A stretch of DNA of 64,000 nt from Candidatus Manganitrophaceae bacterium (GCA_012960925.1 DUAG01000046.1:28590-92589), one strand, 5' to 3'. Numbered from the stretch's first letter, positions 24,865 through 34,484 are shown. Notes: a model not told the origin generated them from the sequence alone. Numbers and translations: made by a program.

Positions 24865-26229
24865 CTAGCCCTGAGGTTTCAGAACGATAAAGAAGGCACG
24901 ATTTTCACGTGAGACACGCAACAAGACCGCCTCGCCTTTCTTTATGTTTTTCATCGCTTTGCTGAAGTCTTCTGCAGTATTTATTGTTCTGCGATTCACT
25001 TCCTTTATGAGGTCTCCTTCTCTCAGGCCTTCTGCTTCAGCTGTGCTTCCGGGTTCCACCTTCATGATAATGGCGCCCTTCTTTCCTTTGATTTTAAATT
25101 TTTTCGCGGACTCGGGAGTAAGGTCCTCAATATTCAGGCCCATAAAGGCTTCGGGTGTTTTGGGGATAGAGGCTGTGACGGCGTCATCTTTTCTTTCCTT
25201 TAACTCGATGAACTTTATTGTTTCCTTCCCGTCACGTAAAACCAGAATACGAGTTTTTTCTCCGGGGATGAAACCGGCGATCACACGAGCCAAGGTGCTG
25301 GGCGTGTCTACCTTCTCCCCATTGACCTCAAGAATGATATCTCCGGGTCTGATCCCCCCCCTGTGGGCAGGGTCTCCTTCAAAAACCTCATTAATCAGGA
25401 CCCCAACTCCCTCTTTAACACCGAAATTTTTTGCCAACTCAGGTGTCAAGGGTTGTATTCCGACCCCGAGCCAGCCCCGAGTTACCCTTCCCGACGTTTT
25501 GAGTTGCGCTGTGATTGATTTGACCATGTTGGATGGGATGGCAAACCCAATGCCTTGTGCGAAGTTGATGATTGCAGTATTGATTCCGATCACTTCTCCT
25601 CGGATATCAAAGAGGGGCCCCCCCGAATTGCCGGGATTGATGGAGGCGTCTGTCTGTATAAAGTCTTCATAGCGGGAAAGGTTGACATTTTCTCTCCCCA
25701 AAGCGCTGATGACGCCTACAGTGACGGTACGATCCAAGCCAAAGGGGTTTCCCACTGCAATCACCCATTGGCCAACTTTGATCTTGCTGGAATCACCCAA
25801 GGCGACGAAGGGTAAATCTTTTCCGGCATCAATCTTGATCAAGGCGAGATCTGTATCTTTGTCTTTTCCGACCACTGTCCCCTTAAACGTCGATTTATCA
25901 GAGAGGCGGACCTCTACTTCTTTCGCATCACCGACCACATGATTGTTGGTGACGATATAGCCTGCTTTATCAATAATGACCCCTGATCCAGAGCCTGGCG
26001 GGGCCTCCCGTGGGGAATTGCGTGGTTTGCTGGGAGTGGATGTCACCGTGCCGGAAGGGGAGATGTTGACGACGGAGGGTTTCACCCTCTCTGAAATATT
26101 AATAAAGGTTGACTGGAACAGTTCCAGGAGTTGAACACCTTTTTCCAGGTCGTTGGATGACCCTGCCCCGAGTGCAACCCCCGGCAACCAAAGTGCAACC
26201 CAAACAATGATCATTGCCCTTCTAAACAT
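24865..26229 (-). CDS. HtrA/DegP-family periplasmic serine protease (Do type)
   Basis: 454 residues from ATG 26229, chosen because AAAGGAG precedes it and it starts the signal peptide (to GVALGAG). The trypsin-like domain has the triad His in TNNHVVGD, Asp in DTDLALIKID and Ser in NPGNSGGPLF. Two PDZ domains follow (GWLGVGIQPLT and FMGLNIEDLTPES). A proline-rich stretch just before the protease core is part of the LA-loop region. It degrades or refolds misfolded envelope proteins. It converges on the receiver-kinase gene and is divergent from the M1-M28 protease. Confidence 0.92.
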   Translation of the reverse strand: MFRRAMIIVWVALWLPGVALGAGSSNDLEKGVQLLELFQSTFINISERVKPSVVNISPSGTVTSTPSKPRNSPREAPPGSGSGVIIDKAGYIVTNNHVVGDAKEVEVRLSDKSTFKGTVVGKDKDTDLALIKIDAGKDLPFVALGDSSKIKVGQWVIAVGNPFGLDRTVTVGVISALGRENVNLSRYEDFIQTDASINPGNSGGPLFDIRGEVIGINTAIINFAQGIGFAIPSNMVKSITAQLKTSGRVTRGWLGVGIQPLTPELAKNFGVKEGVGVLINEVFEGDPAHRGGIRPGDIILEVNGEKVDTPSTLARVIAGFIPGEKTRILVLRDGKETIKFIELKERKDDAVTASIPKTPEAFMGLNIEDLTPESAKKFKIKGKKGAIIMKVEPGSTAEAEGLREGDLIKEVNRRTINTAEDFSKAMKNIKKGEAVLLRVSRENRAFFIVLKPQG

Positions 26230-26476
26230 GACAGCTCCTTTCAGTTGAGATGAACTCAATAATTAACGAGTCTTTACCACATTCTATCCCAAAAAATAAG
26301 CGATTACAAGCCCTCTATCCATCCAGTTTTGGGTGGAAACTTGTAAAGAGTCGTATGAACTGGATCTTCCTCAAGTTTATTCTGAGCGTCAGGTCAGATG
26401 ATGTGTGTTGGAAAAGAATGAGACCACGATTATATCCATTAATGTTCGAAAAAATCATTATATGGCCTGATTCAGT

Positions 26477-26506
26477 TTGACTCCGGGGCATCTTTCGAAA
26501 TATACA
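26477..26506 (+). promoter_or_regulatory. Predicted promoter of the M1-M28 protease gene
   Basis: TTGACT (26477-26482) and TATACA (26501-26506) with an 18-base spacer, about 107 bases before the start codon. The rest of the 384-base gap 26230-26613 between htrA and this gene is A/T-rich; I see no gene in it. Confidence 0.45.
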
Positions 26507-26613
26507 GTATCATTACAGTATAATTGAATGAGAATACCGTGATCCTGAGCATGCCTTCCTCCCTATCCAGGGAAGGGTAGGGGTTCTTGTCCCGTGAATT
26601 CAGGAGGTCCTCG

Positions 26614-29600
26614 ATGAACACGTACAGCGAGCGCAATCCCCGTCCTTTTGAGGCGGGGTTCTTCAAATATTTTATTTTCTGGTCTGCTATCATCGCACTT
26701 CTTACTTTTTTACCGGGGACGCTCCAGGCGCAGCAGCCCATTCATCATGAAATAAATGTCATGATGAATCCCGAAACACATTATCTTCAGGTTGAAGACA
26801 CGATTACCCTCCCAAGATCCATTCTCCCTGATCCGGAAGGGAATTTTCATTTTCTCCTTCACAGGGGTTTACAGCCTACATCTCAGACCGCTGGCGTAAA
26901 GATCATCTATGAAAAGGAAGATCCTAAACCCTTGGGTTTTGGCCTGAGTGGCGGGGGCGGTGGTGCTGGTATTCGCCTTGAACACTATACGGTGAAACTT
27001 CCGATCGGATTGCGTCAATTCGTTATGACGTATGAAGGTGTGATCAACCATCCCCTGATGTTGGAAGACGAAGAGAGTTCCGCCGGGTCAGCCGGAACCC
27101 CCGGAATAATATCAAAAGAAGGGGTCTTTCTCTCCGGTGAAACCTTTTGGTATCCCTGGTTTTACGCGGACCTGGTCACATTCTCCCTCAATCTTACACT
27201 TCCGAAAGGATGGAATGCGGTAAGCCAGGGAGGGCGGGAAGCATATTCCAGCGAGGAGAACCTTGTCCGTGTCCGCTGGGTATCGCCTGAGCCTCAGGAG
27301 GAAATCTACCTTGTTGCTGGAGAGTGGAGTGAATATCTGCGGCAGGCGGGGAAGGTCATCGCCATGGTATTTCTCAGAACCCCGGACTCTGATTTGGCAC
27401 AGAGATATCTGGAGGTGACGGAGCAATACCTCGAAATGTATGAGAAATTGCTCGGTCCCTATCCCTATCCGAAGTTTGCCCTGGTTGAGAATTTTTGGGA
27501 AACAGGCTATGGAATGCCCTCCTTCACGCTCCTGGGTTCAAAGATCATCCGTTTCCCATTTATTCTACACTCTTCCTACCCTCATGAAATTTTGCACAAT
27601 TGGTGGGGAAATGGTGTTTATGTTGACAGGGAGACCGGTAACTGGAGCGAGGGGCTGACGACCTATCTGGCCGATTATCTGGTACAGGAGCAGCATGGGG
27701 GAGGAAAGGCATCACGGCATGCGGCGCTGCAGAAATATACCGATTATGTGGAAGAAGGAAAGGACTTTCCGCTCACGGAGTTTCAGGAGCGCTACGATAC
27801 GGTCTCCCAAGCGATCGGATATGGGAAGACCATGTCTTTTTTTCACATGTTGAGGCTCAAAGTCGGCGGCGAGGTTTTCATCGAGGCCTTGCGGGAATTT
27901 TTTCATGAAAACAAGTTCAGGCGAGCCTCATTCACCGATCTTAAACACGCTTTCAGTCGTGCGTCCGGTCTGGATCTTGATTTTGAATTTGAGCAGTGGG
28001 TGACCCGTCCCGGTGCACCCCGCTTACAAGTCAGCCGTGCGAAAGCCACGAAAAATGAAGAAGGCTACCTCCTGACCGCGATAATCAGGCAGAAGCAAAA
28101 AAGGCTGCCTTATCGACTGGAACTTCCCCTTGCCGTGACGCTAGAAGGCCGGAAAGAAGCCTACCAGACAACAATTTTAATGAAGAACAAGACGCTTGAT
28201 CTGTCCATTCAGATTCCCGAAAGACCTCTGCGCCTTGATCTTGATCCGGAATATGATCTCTTTCGGCGCTTGGACCCTGAAGAGGCACCACCCTCTATTT
28301 CCCAGATGTTTGGTGCGAAGTCCGTTGTGATTCTCCTGCCTTCAACGGCTCGCGACAGGGTCCGCCGCGGATACCAAAGATTGGCGCAGAAATGGAAAAT
28401 GTCCCATCAGGGAGCGCTCGAGATAAAATGGGACGATGAGGTAGATGCGCTGCCGGATGACCGTGCGGTCTGGCTCTTTGGCTGGGAAAACAGGTTCCAG
28501 CACAAGGCCCTGGCTCAATTGAGGAGATACAATTTTGTGATGACGAGTGCCATGGCCCGAATTGGCCGGGTTCAGGTTCCCCGCAGAGGTCATAGCCTTG
28601 TTCTTGCGGCACGCCATCCAGGGAATAAAAATCTTGCCCTGGCCTGGATGGCCGTGGATAATCCGGCATCCCTCGGCAGCCTGGGAAGAAAACTTCAACA
28701 TTATGGACAATATGGTTATCTTGCTTTTAAGGGGAAGGACCCGATCAATGTTGTGAAAGGGAAATGGCCGGTGAAGCGCTCCCCGATCTCGGTGAGGATC
28801 AAACAGACGGATGGCGGAAAAGCGAGGCGTGGGTCTCGAGGAGAACTTGCTCCCCGACATGCTTTGGCTGTATTGCCCCCTGTTGTTTCAAGTACTCGAA
28901 TGATGAAAGAGATCGGTTTTATGACCGACCGCGTCCTGAAAGGGCGAGGCTTTGCTACGCCGGAGTTGGATCTGGTCTCAGATTTTATTGCTAAGGCCTT
29001 CCGGAAGGCGGGGCTGAAACCGGCCGGTGATATTGCTTCGAGCTATATCCAGGTATGGAGAGAAGACGGGGGAAGATTGGGGAGGAAAGTTCCCCTGAAG
29101 AATGTGATCGGTTATATTCCCGGGTCCCGGTTGGAGTGGTCTGATCAGGGGATCATTGTCGGTGCCCACTATGACCATCTCGGACTGGGTTGGCTGGAGG
29201 GCTATGAAGGAAATGAGGGAAAGATCCATCCGGGTGCCGATGATAACGCAAGCGGCATTGCCGTTCTCTTAGAACTCGCCCGGGTCCTGGCCTTAGGAGC
29301 CCCGCTTGAGCGCCCGGTGATTTTTGTCGCTTTTTCCGCTGGAGAGGTGGAACGGCTTGGATCAAAGTATTATGCAGCCTATCCAGAGCCATTTAAGGCC
29401 GATAAAATCATCGGGATGGTGAATATTGATATGGTGGGCCGATTGGGAGAGAAAGATCTGATCGTTTATGGCACTGGCTCGGCGCGGGAGTGGACCCGCC
29501 TGTTCAGAGAAGCGGGTTTTAAGGCCGGGGTGCCGGTCGCGACGAATTCAGACAAATTTGGTTCAAGCGATCAAAAGAGTTTTCTGGACGTCGGAATTCC

Positions 29601-29811
29601 GGCCGTTCAGATATCGAGCGGGGTGACCTCTGATTTTCATCGTCCTTCAGATACGGCGGACAAGATTGATCCGGCAGGTCTGGTCAAGGCGGTTAAAGTG
29701 GCCAAGGGCGTCGTGGAAGATCTGGCAGCCCGTCCCGTCCCGCTCACTTCGAACCTGTTTGCGGAGAGCGAGCCGAAATCGAAATCATGGAATTGGTGGA
29801 TTTTTGACTGA
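26614..29811 (+). CDS. Secreted M1-like metallopeptidase fused to M28 aminopeptidase
   Basis: 1065 residues from ATG 26614, fixed by AGGAGG 7 bases upstream. A long N-tail precedes the signal segment (about 18-39, ending LQAQ). The M1 part has HEILHNWWGN at about 324-333 with the third ligand in WSEGLTTYL near 347; the usual GAMEN exopeptidase motif is replaced by GYGMPSF. A middle region (about 530-770) is unassigned. The M28 part has GAHYDHLG near 850, GADDNASG near 878, SAGEVERLGS, and final ligand SDFHRPSDT. Both zinc sites look complete. It probably digests peptides in the periplasm or outside. The first 18 or so codons lie in repeat R3. Confidence 0.85.
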   Translation: MNTYSERNPRPFEAGFFKYFIFWSAIIALLTFLPGTLQAQQPIHHEINVMMNPETHYLQVEDTITLPRSILPDPEGNFHFLLHRGLQPTSQTAGVKIIYEKEDPKPLGFGLSGGGGGAGIRLEHYTVKLPIGLRQFVMTYEGVINHPLMLEDEESSAGSAGTPGIISKEGVFLSGETFWYPWFYADLVTFSLNLTLPKGWNAVSQGGREAYSSEENLVRVRWVSPEPQEEIYLVAGEWSEYLRQAGKVIAMVFLRTPDSDLAQRYLEVTEQYLEMYEKLLGPYPYPKFALVENFWETGYGMPSFTLLGSKIIRFPFILHSSYPHEILHNWWGNGVYVDRETGNWSEGLTTYLADYLVQEQHGGGKASRHAALQKYTDYVEEGKDFPLTEFQERYDTVSQAIGYGKTMSFFHMLRLKVGGEVFIEALREFFHENKFRRASFTDLKHAFSRASGLDLDFEFEQWVTRPGAPRLQVSRAKATKNEEGYLLTAIIRQKQKRLPYRLELPLAVTLEGRKEAYQTTILMKNKTLDLSIQIPERPLRLDLDPEYDLFRRLDPEEAPPSISQMFGAKSVVILLPSTARDRVRRGYQRLAQKWKMSHQGALEIKWDDEVDALPDDRAVWLFGWENRFQHKALAQLRRYNFVMTSAMARIGRVQVPRRGHSLVLAARHPGNKNLALAWMAVDNPASLGSLGRKLQHYGQYGYLAFKGKDPINVVKGKWPVKRSPISVRIKQTDGGKARRGSRGELAPRHALAVLPPVVSSTRMMKEIGFMTDRVLKGRGFATPELDLVSDFIAKAFRKAGLKPAGDIASSYIQVWREDGGRLGRKVPLKNVIGYIPGSRLEWSDQGIIVGAHYDHLGLGWLEGYEGNEGKIHPGADDNASGIAVLLELARVLALGAPLERPVIFVAFSAGEVERLGSKYYAAYPEPFKADKIIGMVNIDMVGRLGEKDLIVYGTGSAREWTRLFREAGFKAGVPVATNSDKFGSSDQKSFLDVGIPAVQISSGVTSDFHRPSDTADKIDPAGLVKAVKVAKGVVEDLAARPVPLTSNLFAESEPKSKSWNWWIFD
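26617..26668 (+). repeat. Short hairpin repeat R3, copy b, inside a coding start
   Basis: Starts AACACGTACAGCGAGCGCAA, then CCCCGTCC, TTTTGA, GGCGGGG, TTCTTCAA. Matches R3 copies at 23224 and (reverse strand) 39612. It begins at codon 2 of the M1-M28 protease, so it codes for NTYSERNPRPFEAGFF. Confidence 0.65.
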
Positions 29812-29832
29812 AGGCTGCTGAATTGTTACAAG

Positions 29833-31746
29833 CTATTTGGGGATGAACTCGGAAGGAAGATTCTTTGTCTCTGTGTTTGTGGTCACGCCCTCTGCCTGTA
29901 TGGGGAAGGAAAAGATACTGCGCGTTCTCCCGGACCGGAAGATGAAGAAGGTGATGACCCAAAAGAGAAAGACGTTGAACATCACCATCCCAATGGCATA
30001 GGTCAGGGTCGGTGTTCCCGCCCAGGGGGTGGTGTTTTTTAAAATTTCAGTGACATGCCAATCAAGTCTAACCGAAGAGCGGATGTAGCCCATCAGCACC
30101 ATCGTTGTCGTAATAAAGAAGGCCAGGGAGAAAAGGGAAATAGTCCCGCCAAGGGGGAGTTTTCCCCATCGAATCGGACCGATGGATTTTGATTTTCTGA
30201 GCATTGCCCTGTTTAAGATCGCCCCGATGACCAATGCACCCATGGTGACAGCAAATTGCGGAAGGGCCATCTTAACCCGGACGTTGGCCGGAACGAAAAA
30301 TCCATAAATTCCGTAATAGATGATGAAGCCTTCCGCAATCGCAAACAGTGCGATCATCGCCGCGTTTCCCCACCTTGACCAGGCAATGGTCATCTGCTTG
30401 TTGCAGCGTTTGAAGATGATGAAACAGAGGCCGAAGCTTAAGATCATCGTATTGATGGCCGCATTTTTGGCCGCCATCGTTCCATAATATCCGACAACAG
30501 GATGCTGTGCGCCTCCCATGGCCTGGATCTCTCCCTGGCTGGCGGGAATGGTATGCGGTGTCGTCCAGATTAGGAAGGCGATGAGAAAAACAACCATCAT
30601 GTACTTCGCAAGATGCCTGTACCGTTCCGATCCCTGCATCCGGCTGGTCCCCTGCCAGAGGTAGTAGGTCACCGCCATGAAGATCAGTCCGATCAGCGTG
30701 GCCTGCATCACAAAAAGCAAACTGAGCTTTCCGCCCATCAAGGTCATGCCCATCCGTTGACGATAGATAAAAATAGCCTTTGCGAACCAGTAGCCGGCGA
30801 TCGGGAGAATAAAGAGGTTGGTGATGGAGATCATGATCATGATGTGGCCCATCCAGTCATAATGGGCCTTTTTCTCCGGGTCACGTGTGGTGAGCATCTG
30901 ATAAGCTGCATAAGCTGCGAGGACGGCCCCGCTGAACATAACACTGGCAAGAATCCGGTGGACATTGAGTGGATTCCAGAGTGGGGTATTGACCGCATTC
31001 CAGATATTTCCCAGGTAAGCTCCCTTTGCACTGATTCCCGCCGGCGACATCATAAAAGCCATCAAGGCATTTGCAAGGTAAATAATCGCCAGTCCATTGA
31101 GACAGGTCAGGCCGCCAAGGCCGAAATGGAGCCACTTAAGACGGCCCCGCCTCCATCGATTCCATGTCAAAGTGTAGGCGTAGAGAAAAGGGGTCTCGAG
31201 AAAGAAAACGACGACATAAAGAGAGATCACCGGTTTGAAGACTGAGGTCATATAGTGAGAAAACCCTGAATACAAAAAGAAAAATACACCAAGCAGGGCG
31301 AACCCCGTAAGAACCGTCAGGGGATAAAAAGGGAGGCAGGTCCGCATGATATCCTGTCCGAGCCGATCGTGTTTTTCAGCGGGGTCCGTTCCTTTTTTCC
31401 GAAAAAGGCCAAAGAACTCGAGCATCCAGGCGATCATGGGAACCCCGAGGATAAAACTTCCCAGGAAGAAGTGTTGCTGGATGAAAATCCAGAGGACGGA
31501 ACGGCTGTTGATTTGTCCCCCGCCTCCGTAGTTGTCTGGATAAGACAATGTCGGTGCGGGCGGACCCGAAACAACGCCTTCTGTCCCGAAATAAATATCG
31601 GTCTGCAGGCTGGGCGCGGTATTTTCCTGCAAGGAAGGATCTGGCTCAGAGGCAAGACTCAGACCAAGGAAAAGTGGAAGAGAGAGGATAAAAAGTACCA
31701 AAAAAAATCGCAGAGAAAAAACGCGAAACCCTTGATGCCAAATCAT
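29833..31746 (-). CDS. Cytochrome bd-like oxidase subunit I, single-gene type
   Basis: 637 residues, about 14 membrane segments. The N-terminus has a signal-like helix and a periplasmic stretch of about 60 residues (rich in Gly/Pro) before the first core helix. The core resembles CydA: haem-ligand candidates are His in WIFIQQHFFLGSF and His in LNVHRILASVMFSG, and MAFMMSPAG stands in the place of CydA's MQHPVG. No cydB is adjacent. Nitrospira and relatives carry several such bd-like proteins with uncertain terminal-oxidase function. Likely a quinol- or cytochrome-linked redox membrane protein. It is followed upstream by its own promoter and the NuoF-like gene, on the same strand. Confidence 0.78.
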   Translation of the reverse strand: MIWHQGFRVFSLRFFLVLFILSLPLFLGLSLASEPDPSLQENTAPSLQTDIYFGTEGVVSGPPAPTLSYPDNYGGGGQINSRSVLWIFIQQHFFLGSFILGVPMIAWMLEFFGLFRKKGTDPAEKHDRLGQDIMRTCLPFYPLTVLTGFALLGVFFFLYSGFSHYMTSVFKPVISLYVVVFFLETPFLYAYTLTWNRWRRGRLKWLHFGLGGLTCLNGLAIIYLANALMAFMMSPAGISAKGAYLGNIWNAVNTPLWNPLNVHRILASVMFSGAVLAAYAAYQMLTTRDPEKKAHYDWMGHIMIMISITNLFILPIAGYWFAKAIFIYRQRMGMTLMGGKLSLLFVMQATLIGLIFMAVTYYLWQGTSRMQGSERYRHLAKYMMVVFLIAFLIWTTPHTIPASQGEIQAMGGAQHPVVGYYGTMAAKNAAINTMILSFGLCFIIFKRCNKQMTIAWSRWGNAAMIALFAIAEGFIIYYGIYGFFVPANVRVKMALPQFAVTMGALVIGAILNRAMLRKSKSIGPIRWGKLPLGGTISLFSLAFFITTTMVLMGYIRSSVRLDWHVTEILKNTTPWAGTPTLTYAIGMVMFNVFLFWVITFFIFRSGRTRSIFSFPIQAEGVTTNTETKNLPSEFIPK

Positions 31747-31777
31747 GGTAAGCCTTTACTTTTACAGGTAGAACAGG

Positions 31778-31807
31778 ATCATACCGATTGGAGGGGAAGG
31801 GTGTCAA
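31778..31807 (-). promoter_or_regulatory. Predicted promoter of the bd-like oxidase gene
   Basis: On the minus strand, TTGACA (31802-31807) and TATGAT (31778-31783) with an 18-base spacer, about 32 bases before the start codon. Confidence 0.55.
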
Positions 31808-31901
31808 GTCATCTTGGTGGCTGAGCGGGTATGATGGACTCAGGGCGAACTCTTTTGGAAGCCGAATGGTTACTCTGGATATTCTTGACGCGGATGAAGG
31901 C

Positions 31902-33308
31902 TTAACCGGGGTAATTGACCAGCTTGCCTTCGGTGAGACACCGATCGAAGTAGCCTTCATCAAAAGTAAAGGTATTTGTTTCCTCATCAAAACTCTTGAT
32001 CTTCGGCATAGTAGGATGTCGGTCTTTTAAGCATCCGTATTCGAGATGTTCAATGACATCATCAGGAAAATGGTGCAAGATGCTCCCGATTTCAAGCCCC
32101 GGTTCAGTACAGAGATAGCAATGTCCTGATCCTTTAATATGTTCACAGTCTTCCAGGATGGCCAGGACGGACTCTTCCGTCGCGCGGCCTTCTTCCAATA
32201 ACTCAAGGCCGCGGACGATCCTGCCTGTTCCGGTCTTGCATGAGGAGCATTGGCCGCAAGACTCAATCGCAAGAAACTTCGCAAAATCCAGGCCTGCCTT
32301 GAGGACGCAAGCCGTATTGTCGTAAACGATAAAGCCACCCGATCCAAGGCCGGAGGGTATTTTTCTCATCGACCCGAAATCGAGAGGCGTGTCGAGCTTA
32401 CTTGCCGGGATGACAGAATTTGTGGGGCCGGAAAAGACCACCTTCACGCGCCGCCCCATCTTGGGTCCGCCACCGTAAACATCAATCAATGTCCGCAAGG
32501 GGGTTCCCATCGGCAGCTCATACATGCCGGGGTTATTGATATCGCCTGTGAGCGTGAAAATCATGGTCCCCGGGGTATCGGCGGTGCCGATCGATTTAAA
32601 CCAATCCGCCCCTTTGCCGATGATGTGGGGAACTGTGGCGAGGGTTTCAACATTATTTACAACCGTCGGTTGGCCGTAAAGACCGACGTAGACCGGAATG
32701 ATTCCCTTGGCGCGGGGCCATGGCGGTTTTCCCTCAATTACTTCCAACTGTGCTCGATCTTCCCCCAAAAGGTAGGAATCCGGACCAAATGTCAGTTTGA
32801 GTGGGAGGTAATGCCCTGAACCCATCGCATTTTCACCCACGTATCCGGCGGTAATACATTCCTGAATGGCCCGCTCCAGAATGGCAATTTCCTTCTTGAA
32901 GATTTCCTTGATGCAGATCATCGCATCGACGGTTCCGATTGCGTAGGAAGCGATGATCATCCCTTCGATGAGGGTGTAAGGATTTTTCTGGATGAGGTAG
33001 CGGTCTTTGTAGGTCCCGGGTTCCCCCTCAGAACAGTTACACACAAGATATTTCAGAGGGGCACGTCCCAATATGGTGTCGTTGTTCCGATGCACTCCCT
33101 CCCATTTGATCCCTGCAGGAAATCCCGCGCCGCCCCGGCCTCTCAGAAATGATTTTTTAATTTCATTAATGATTTGCATCGGGGTCATTGAAACGGCCTT
33201 TTTGAGTGCCTGGAACCCTCCGATCGCGAGATAATCCTCTAATGTTTCAATGGGTCCTTCATGCTGGAGCAGGATTCTTTGTGCATCCAGGGTTTTCCGG
33301 TCTGTCAT
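31902..33308 (-). CDS. NuoF-like NADH:acceptor oxidoreductase subunit, standalone
   Basis: 468 residues with the complex I 51-kDa fold. The FMN/NADH loop is RGRGGAGFPAGIKWE near residue 56, CNCSEGEPGTYKDR is near 91, the SLBB part is PGMYELPMGTPLRTLI, and the 4Fe-4S ligands are ESCGQCSSCKTG with a fourth Cys in GSGHCYLC. The segment that normally reads GEETALLNSLEG is GEDRAQLEVIEGKPPWPRAKG, a variant form. No nuoE or nuoG is adjacent, so it could work with a formate dehydrogenase, a hydrogenase or complex I genes elsewhere. It precedes the bd-like oxidase on the same strand. Confidence 0.8.
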   Translation of the reverse strand: MTDRKTLDAQRILLQHEGPIETLEDYLAIGGFQALKKAVSMTPMQIINEIKKSFLRGRGGAGFPAGIKWEGVHRNNDTILGRAPLKYLVCNCSEGEPGTYKDRYLIQKNPYTLIEGMIIASYAIGTVDAMICIKEIFKKEIAILERAIQECITAGYVGENAMGSGHYLPLKLTFGPDSYLLGEDRAQLEVIEGKPPWPRAKGIIPVYVGLYGQPTVVNNVETLATVPHIIGKGADWFKSIGTADTPGTMIFTLTGDINNPGMYELPMGTPLRTLIDVYGGGPKMGRRVKVVFSGPTNSVIPASKLDTPLDFGSMRKIPSGLGSGGFIVYDNTACVLKAGLDFAKFLAIESCGQCSSCKTGTGRIVRGLELLEEGRATEESVLAILEDCEHIKGSGHCYLCTEPGLEIGSILHHFPDDVIEHLEYGCLKDRHPTMPKIKSFDEETNTFTFDEGYFDRCLTEGKLVNYPG

Positions 33309-33339
33309 GATGAGAATTTCTCCATCCAGTTCTGGCCAG

Positions 33340-33368
33340 ATTATATCGAAACCGAATCAGAAAGGCAA
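33340..33368 (-). promoter_or_regulatory. Predicted promoter of the NuoF-like gene
   Basis: On the minus strand, TTGCCT (33363-33368) and TATAAT (33340-33345) with a 17-base spacer, about 32 bases before the ATG at 33308. Confidence 0.55.
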
Positions 33369-33436
33369 TATTGTTTTATTTATCGTTATTTTCATGAGTT
33401 CTAAAATCGAGGAATGGGGGGAAGGGCTATCCATAC

Positions 33437-34054
33437 TCAATGAACTGTTAATGATAAAAGGGCTTCGATAATCGCCACGGCCACAAGGCTGCCTCCCTTA
33501 CGGCCACGACAGGTAATAGATGGTTTTGCAATGCTAAGGAGTTCTTCCTTCGATTCAGATGCGGAATGAAACCCGACCGGAACGCCCACGATGAGTGAGG
33601 GTTTGGCCAATCCGTCCTGAACCAGTCGGATGAGTTCTGAAAGTGCTCCCGGCGAACTTCCGATCACATAGATGGCGCCTTCGCATTCCTCTGTGGCCTT
33701 TCTCATCGCAACGATCTCACGTGGAAGTTGGAGTTCTCTCGCTTCATTGACGACATCGTTATCTGTGGTCAAACACCAGACACTTCCGCCGGTTTTTTCC
33801 AGTATGCTCTTTGGTATCCCAACCGCAACCATCTGGATGTCGGTTACGATGTCGGCGCCGGCGCGGATCGCCGCCATTCCGGCCTCCACTGCGATTGGAT
33901 GAAAGGTCATTGATTTAGCATACTCAAAATCGCCTGTTGCAGCGATGACACCTTTCACAACCTCAAGCTGGTCCGGGCTGAAGGAATGAGGACCCATTTC
34001 TTTTTCAATGATCCGTAGGCTCTCATTTTGATACGATTCGGGTTGATTTGGCAT
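33437..34054 (-). CDS. cbiC: Precorrin-8X / cobalt-precorrin-8 methylmutase
   Basis: Moves a methyl group from C-11 to C-12 in corrin ring synthesis. The catalytic His is in the CbiC/CobH signature FHPIAVEAGMAAIRAGADIV near residue 50, followed by TDIQMVAVGI, and GVPVGFHSASESKEEL near 160 and TCRGRKGGS near 182 are conserved. 205 residues from ATG 34054 (AAAGGAG upstream) is normal length. No other cobalamin genes are in the window, so it is an isolated member or the cluster is split. Confidence 0.88.
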   Translation of the reverse strand: MPNQPESYQNESLRIIEKEMGPHSFSPDQLEVVKGVIAATGDFEYAKSMTFHPIAVEAGMAAIRAGADIVTDIQMVAVGIPKSILEKTGGSVWCLTTDNDVVNEARELQLPREIVAMRKATEECEGAIYVIGSSPGALSELIRLVQDGLAKPSLIVGVPVGFHSASESKEELLSIAKPSITCRGRKGGSLVAVAIIEALLSLTVH

Positions 34055-34148
34055 TGTTAGCTCCTTTTCTCTACCGGACGGCAATAAGGAACCCGCTTAG
34101 GATGAACTTTTCATTGCCAGGAGGATCCTCTATCTGAAGGGCTTGGTC

Positions 34149-34484
34149 TTATCGGTTTTTTGCGTGTGTCGGTTTCGGGGCCATGAAGACCAGGACGACC
34201 AGACGGTTTGTTGCCTGATTGACCACGCCATGCAGGACTCCTGCCTCTGCCATCGTTGCCGATCCCTCCCGAACGCAGACCTCTTCATCTCCGATACGGA
34301 AGAGACCCTCTCCTTCCAGAACGTAATAAATCTTGTCCTCTCCCTCGTGGAGGTGTGTCTTCTGTGATTGACCCGGTTCAAAGCAGTACAGATCACAAAA
34401 CATACGCTCAGAGTCAAACATCTTGACCTTTTTCATCTTTTCCGCTGAGAAGGCCTTCATCTTCTCTATATCACGTACTTGCAT
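34149..34484 (-). CDS. Cupin-domain protein
   Basis: 111 residues with one cupin barrel. Motif 1 is QSQKTHLHEGEDKIYYVLEGEG (two His and a Glu that can bind a metal) and motif 2 is AGVLHGVVN. Small cupins bind metals or small ligands; the function here is unknown. It lies between cbiC and a membrane protein on the same strand, 15 bases after the latter. Confidence 0.8.
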   Translation of the reverse strand: MQVRDIEKMKAFSAEKMKKVKMFDSERMFCDLYCFEPGQSQKTHLHEGEDKIYYVLEGEGLFRIGDEEVCVREGSATMAEAGVLHGVVNQATNRLVVLVFMAPKPTHAKNR

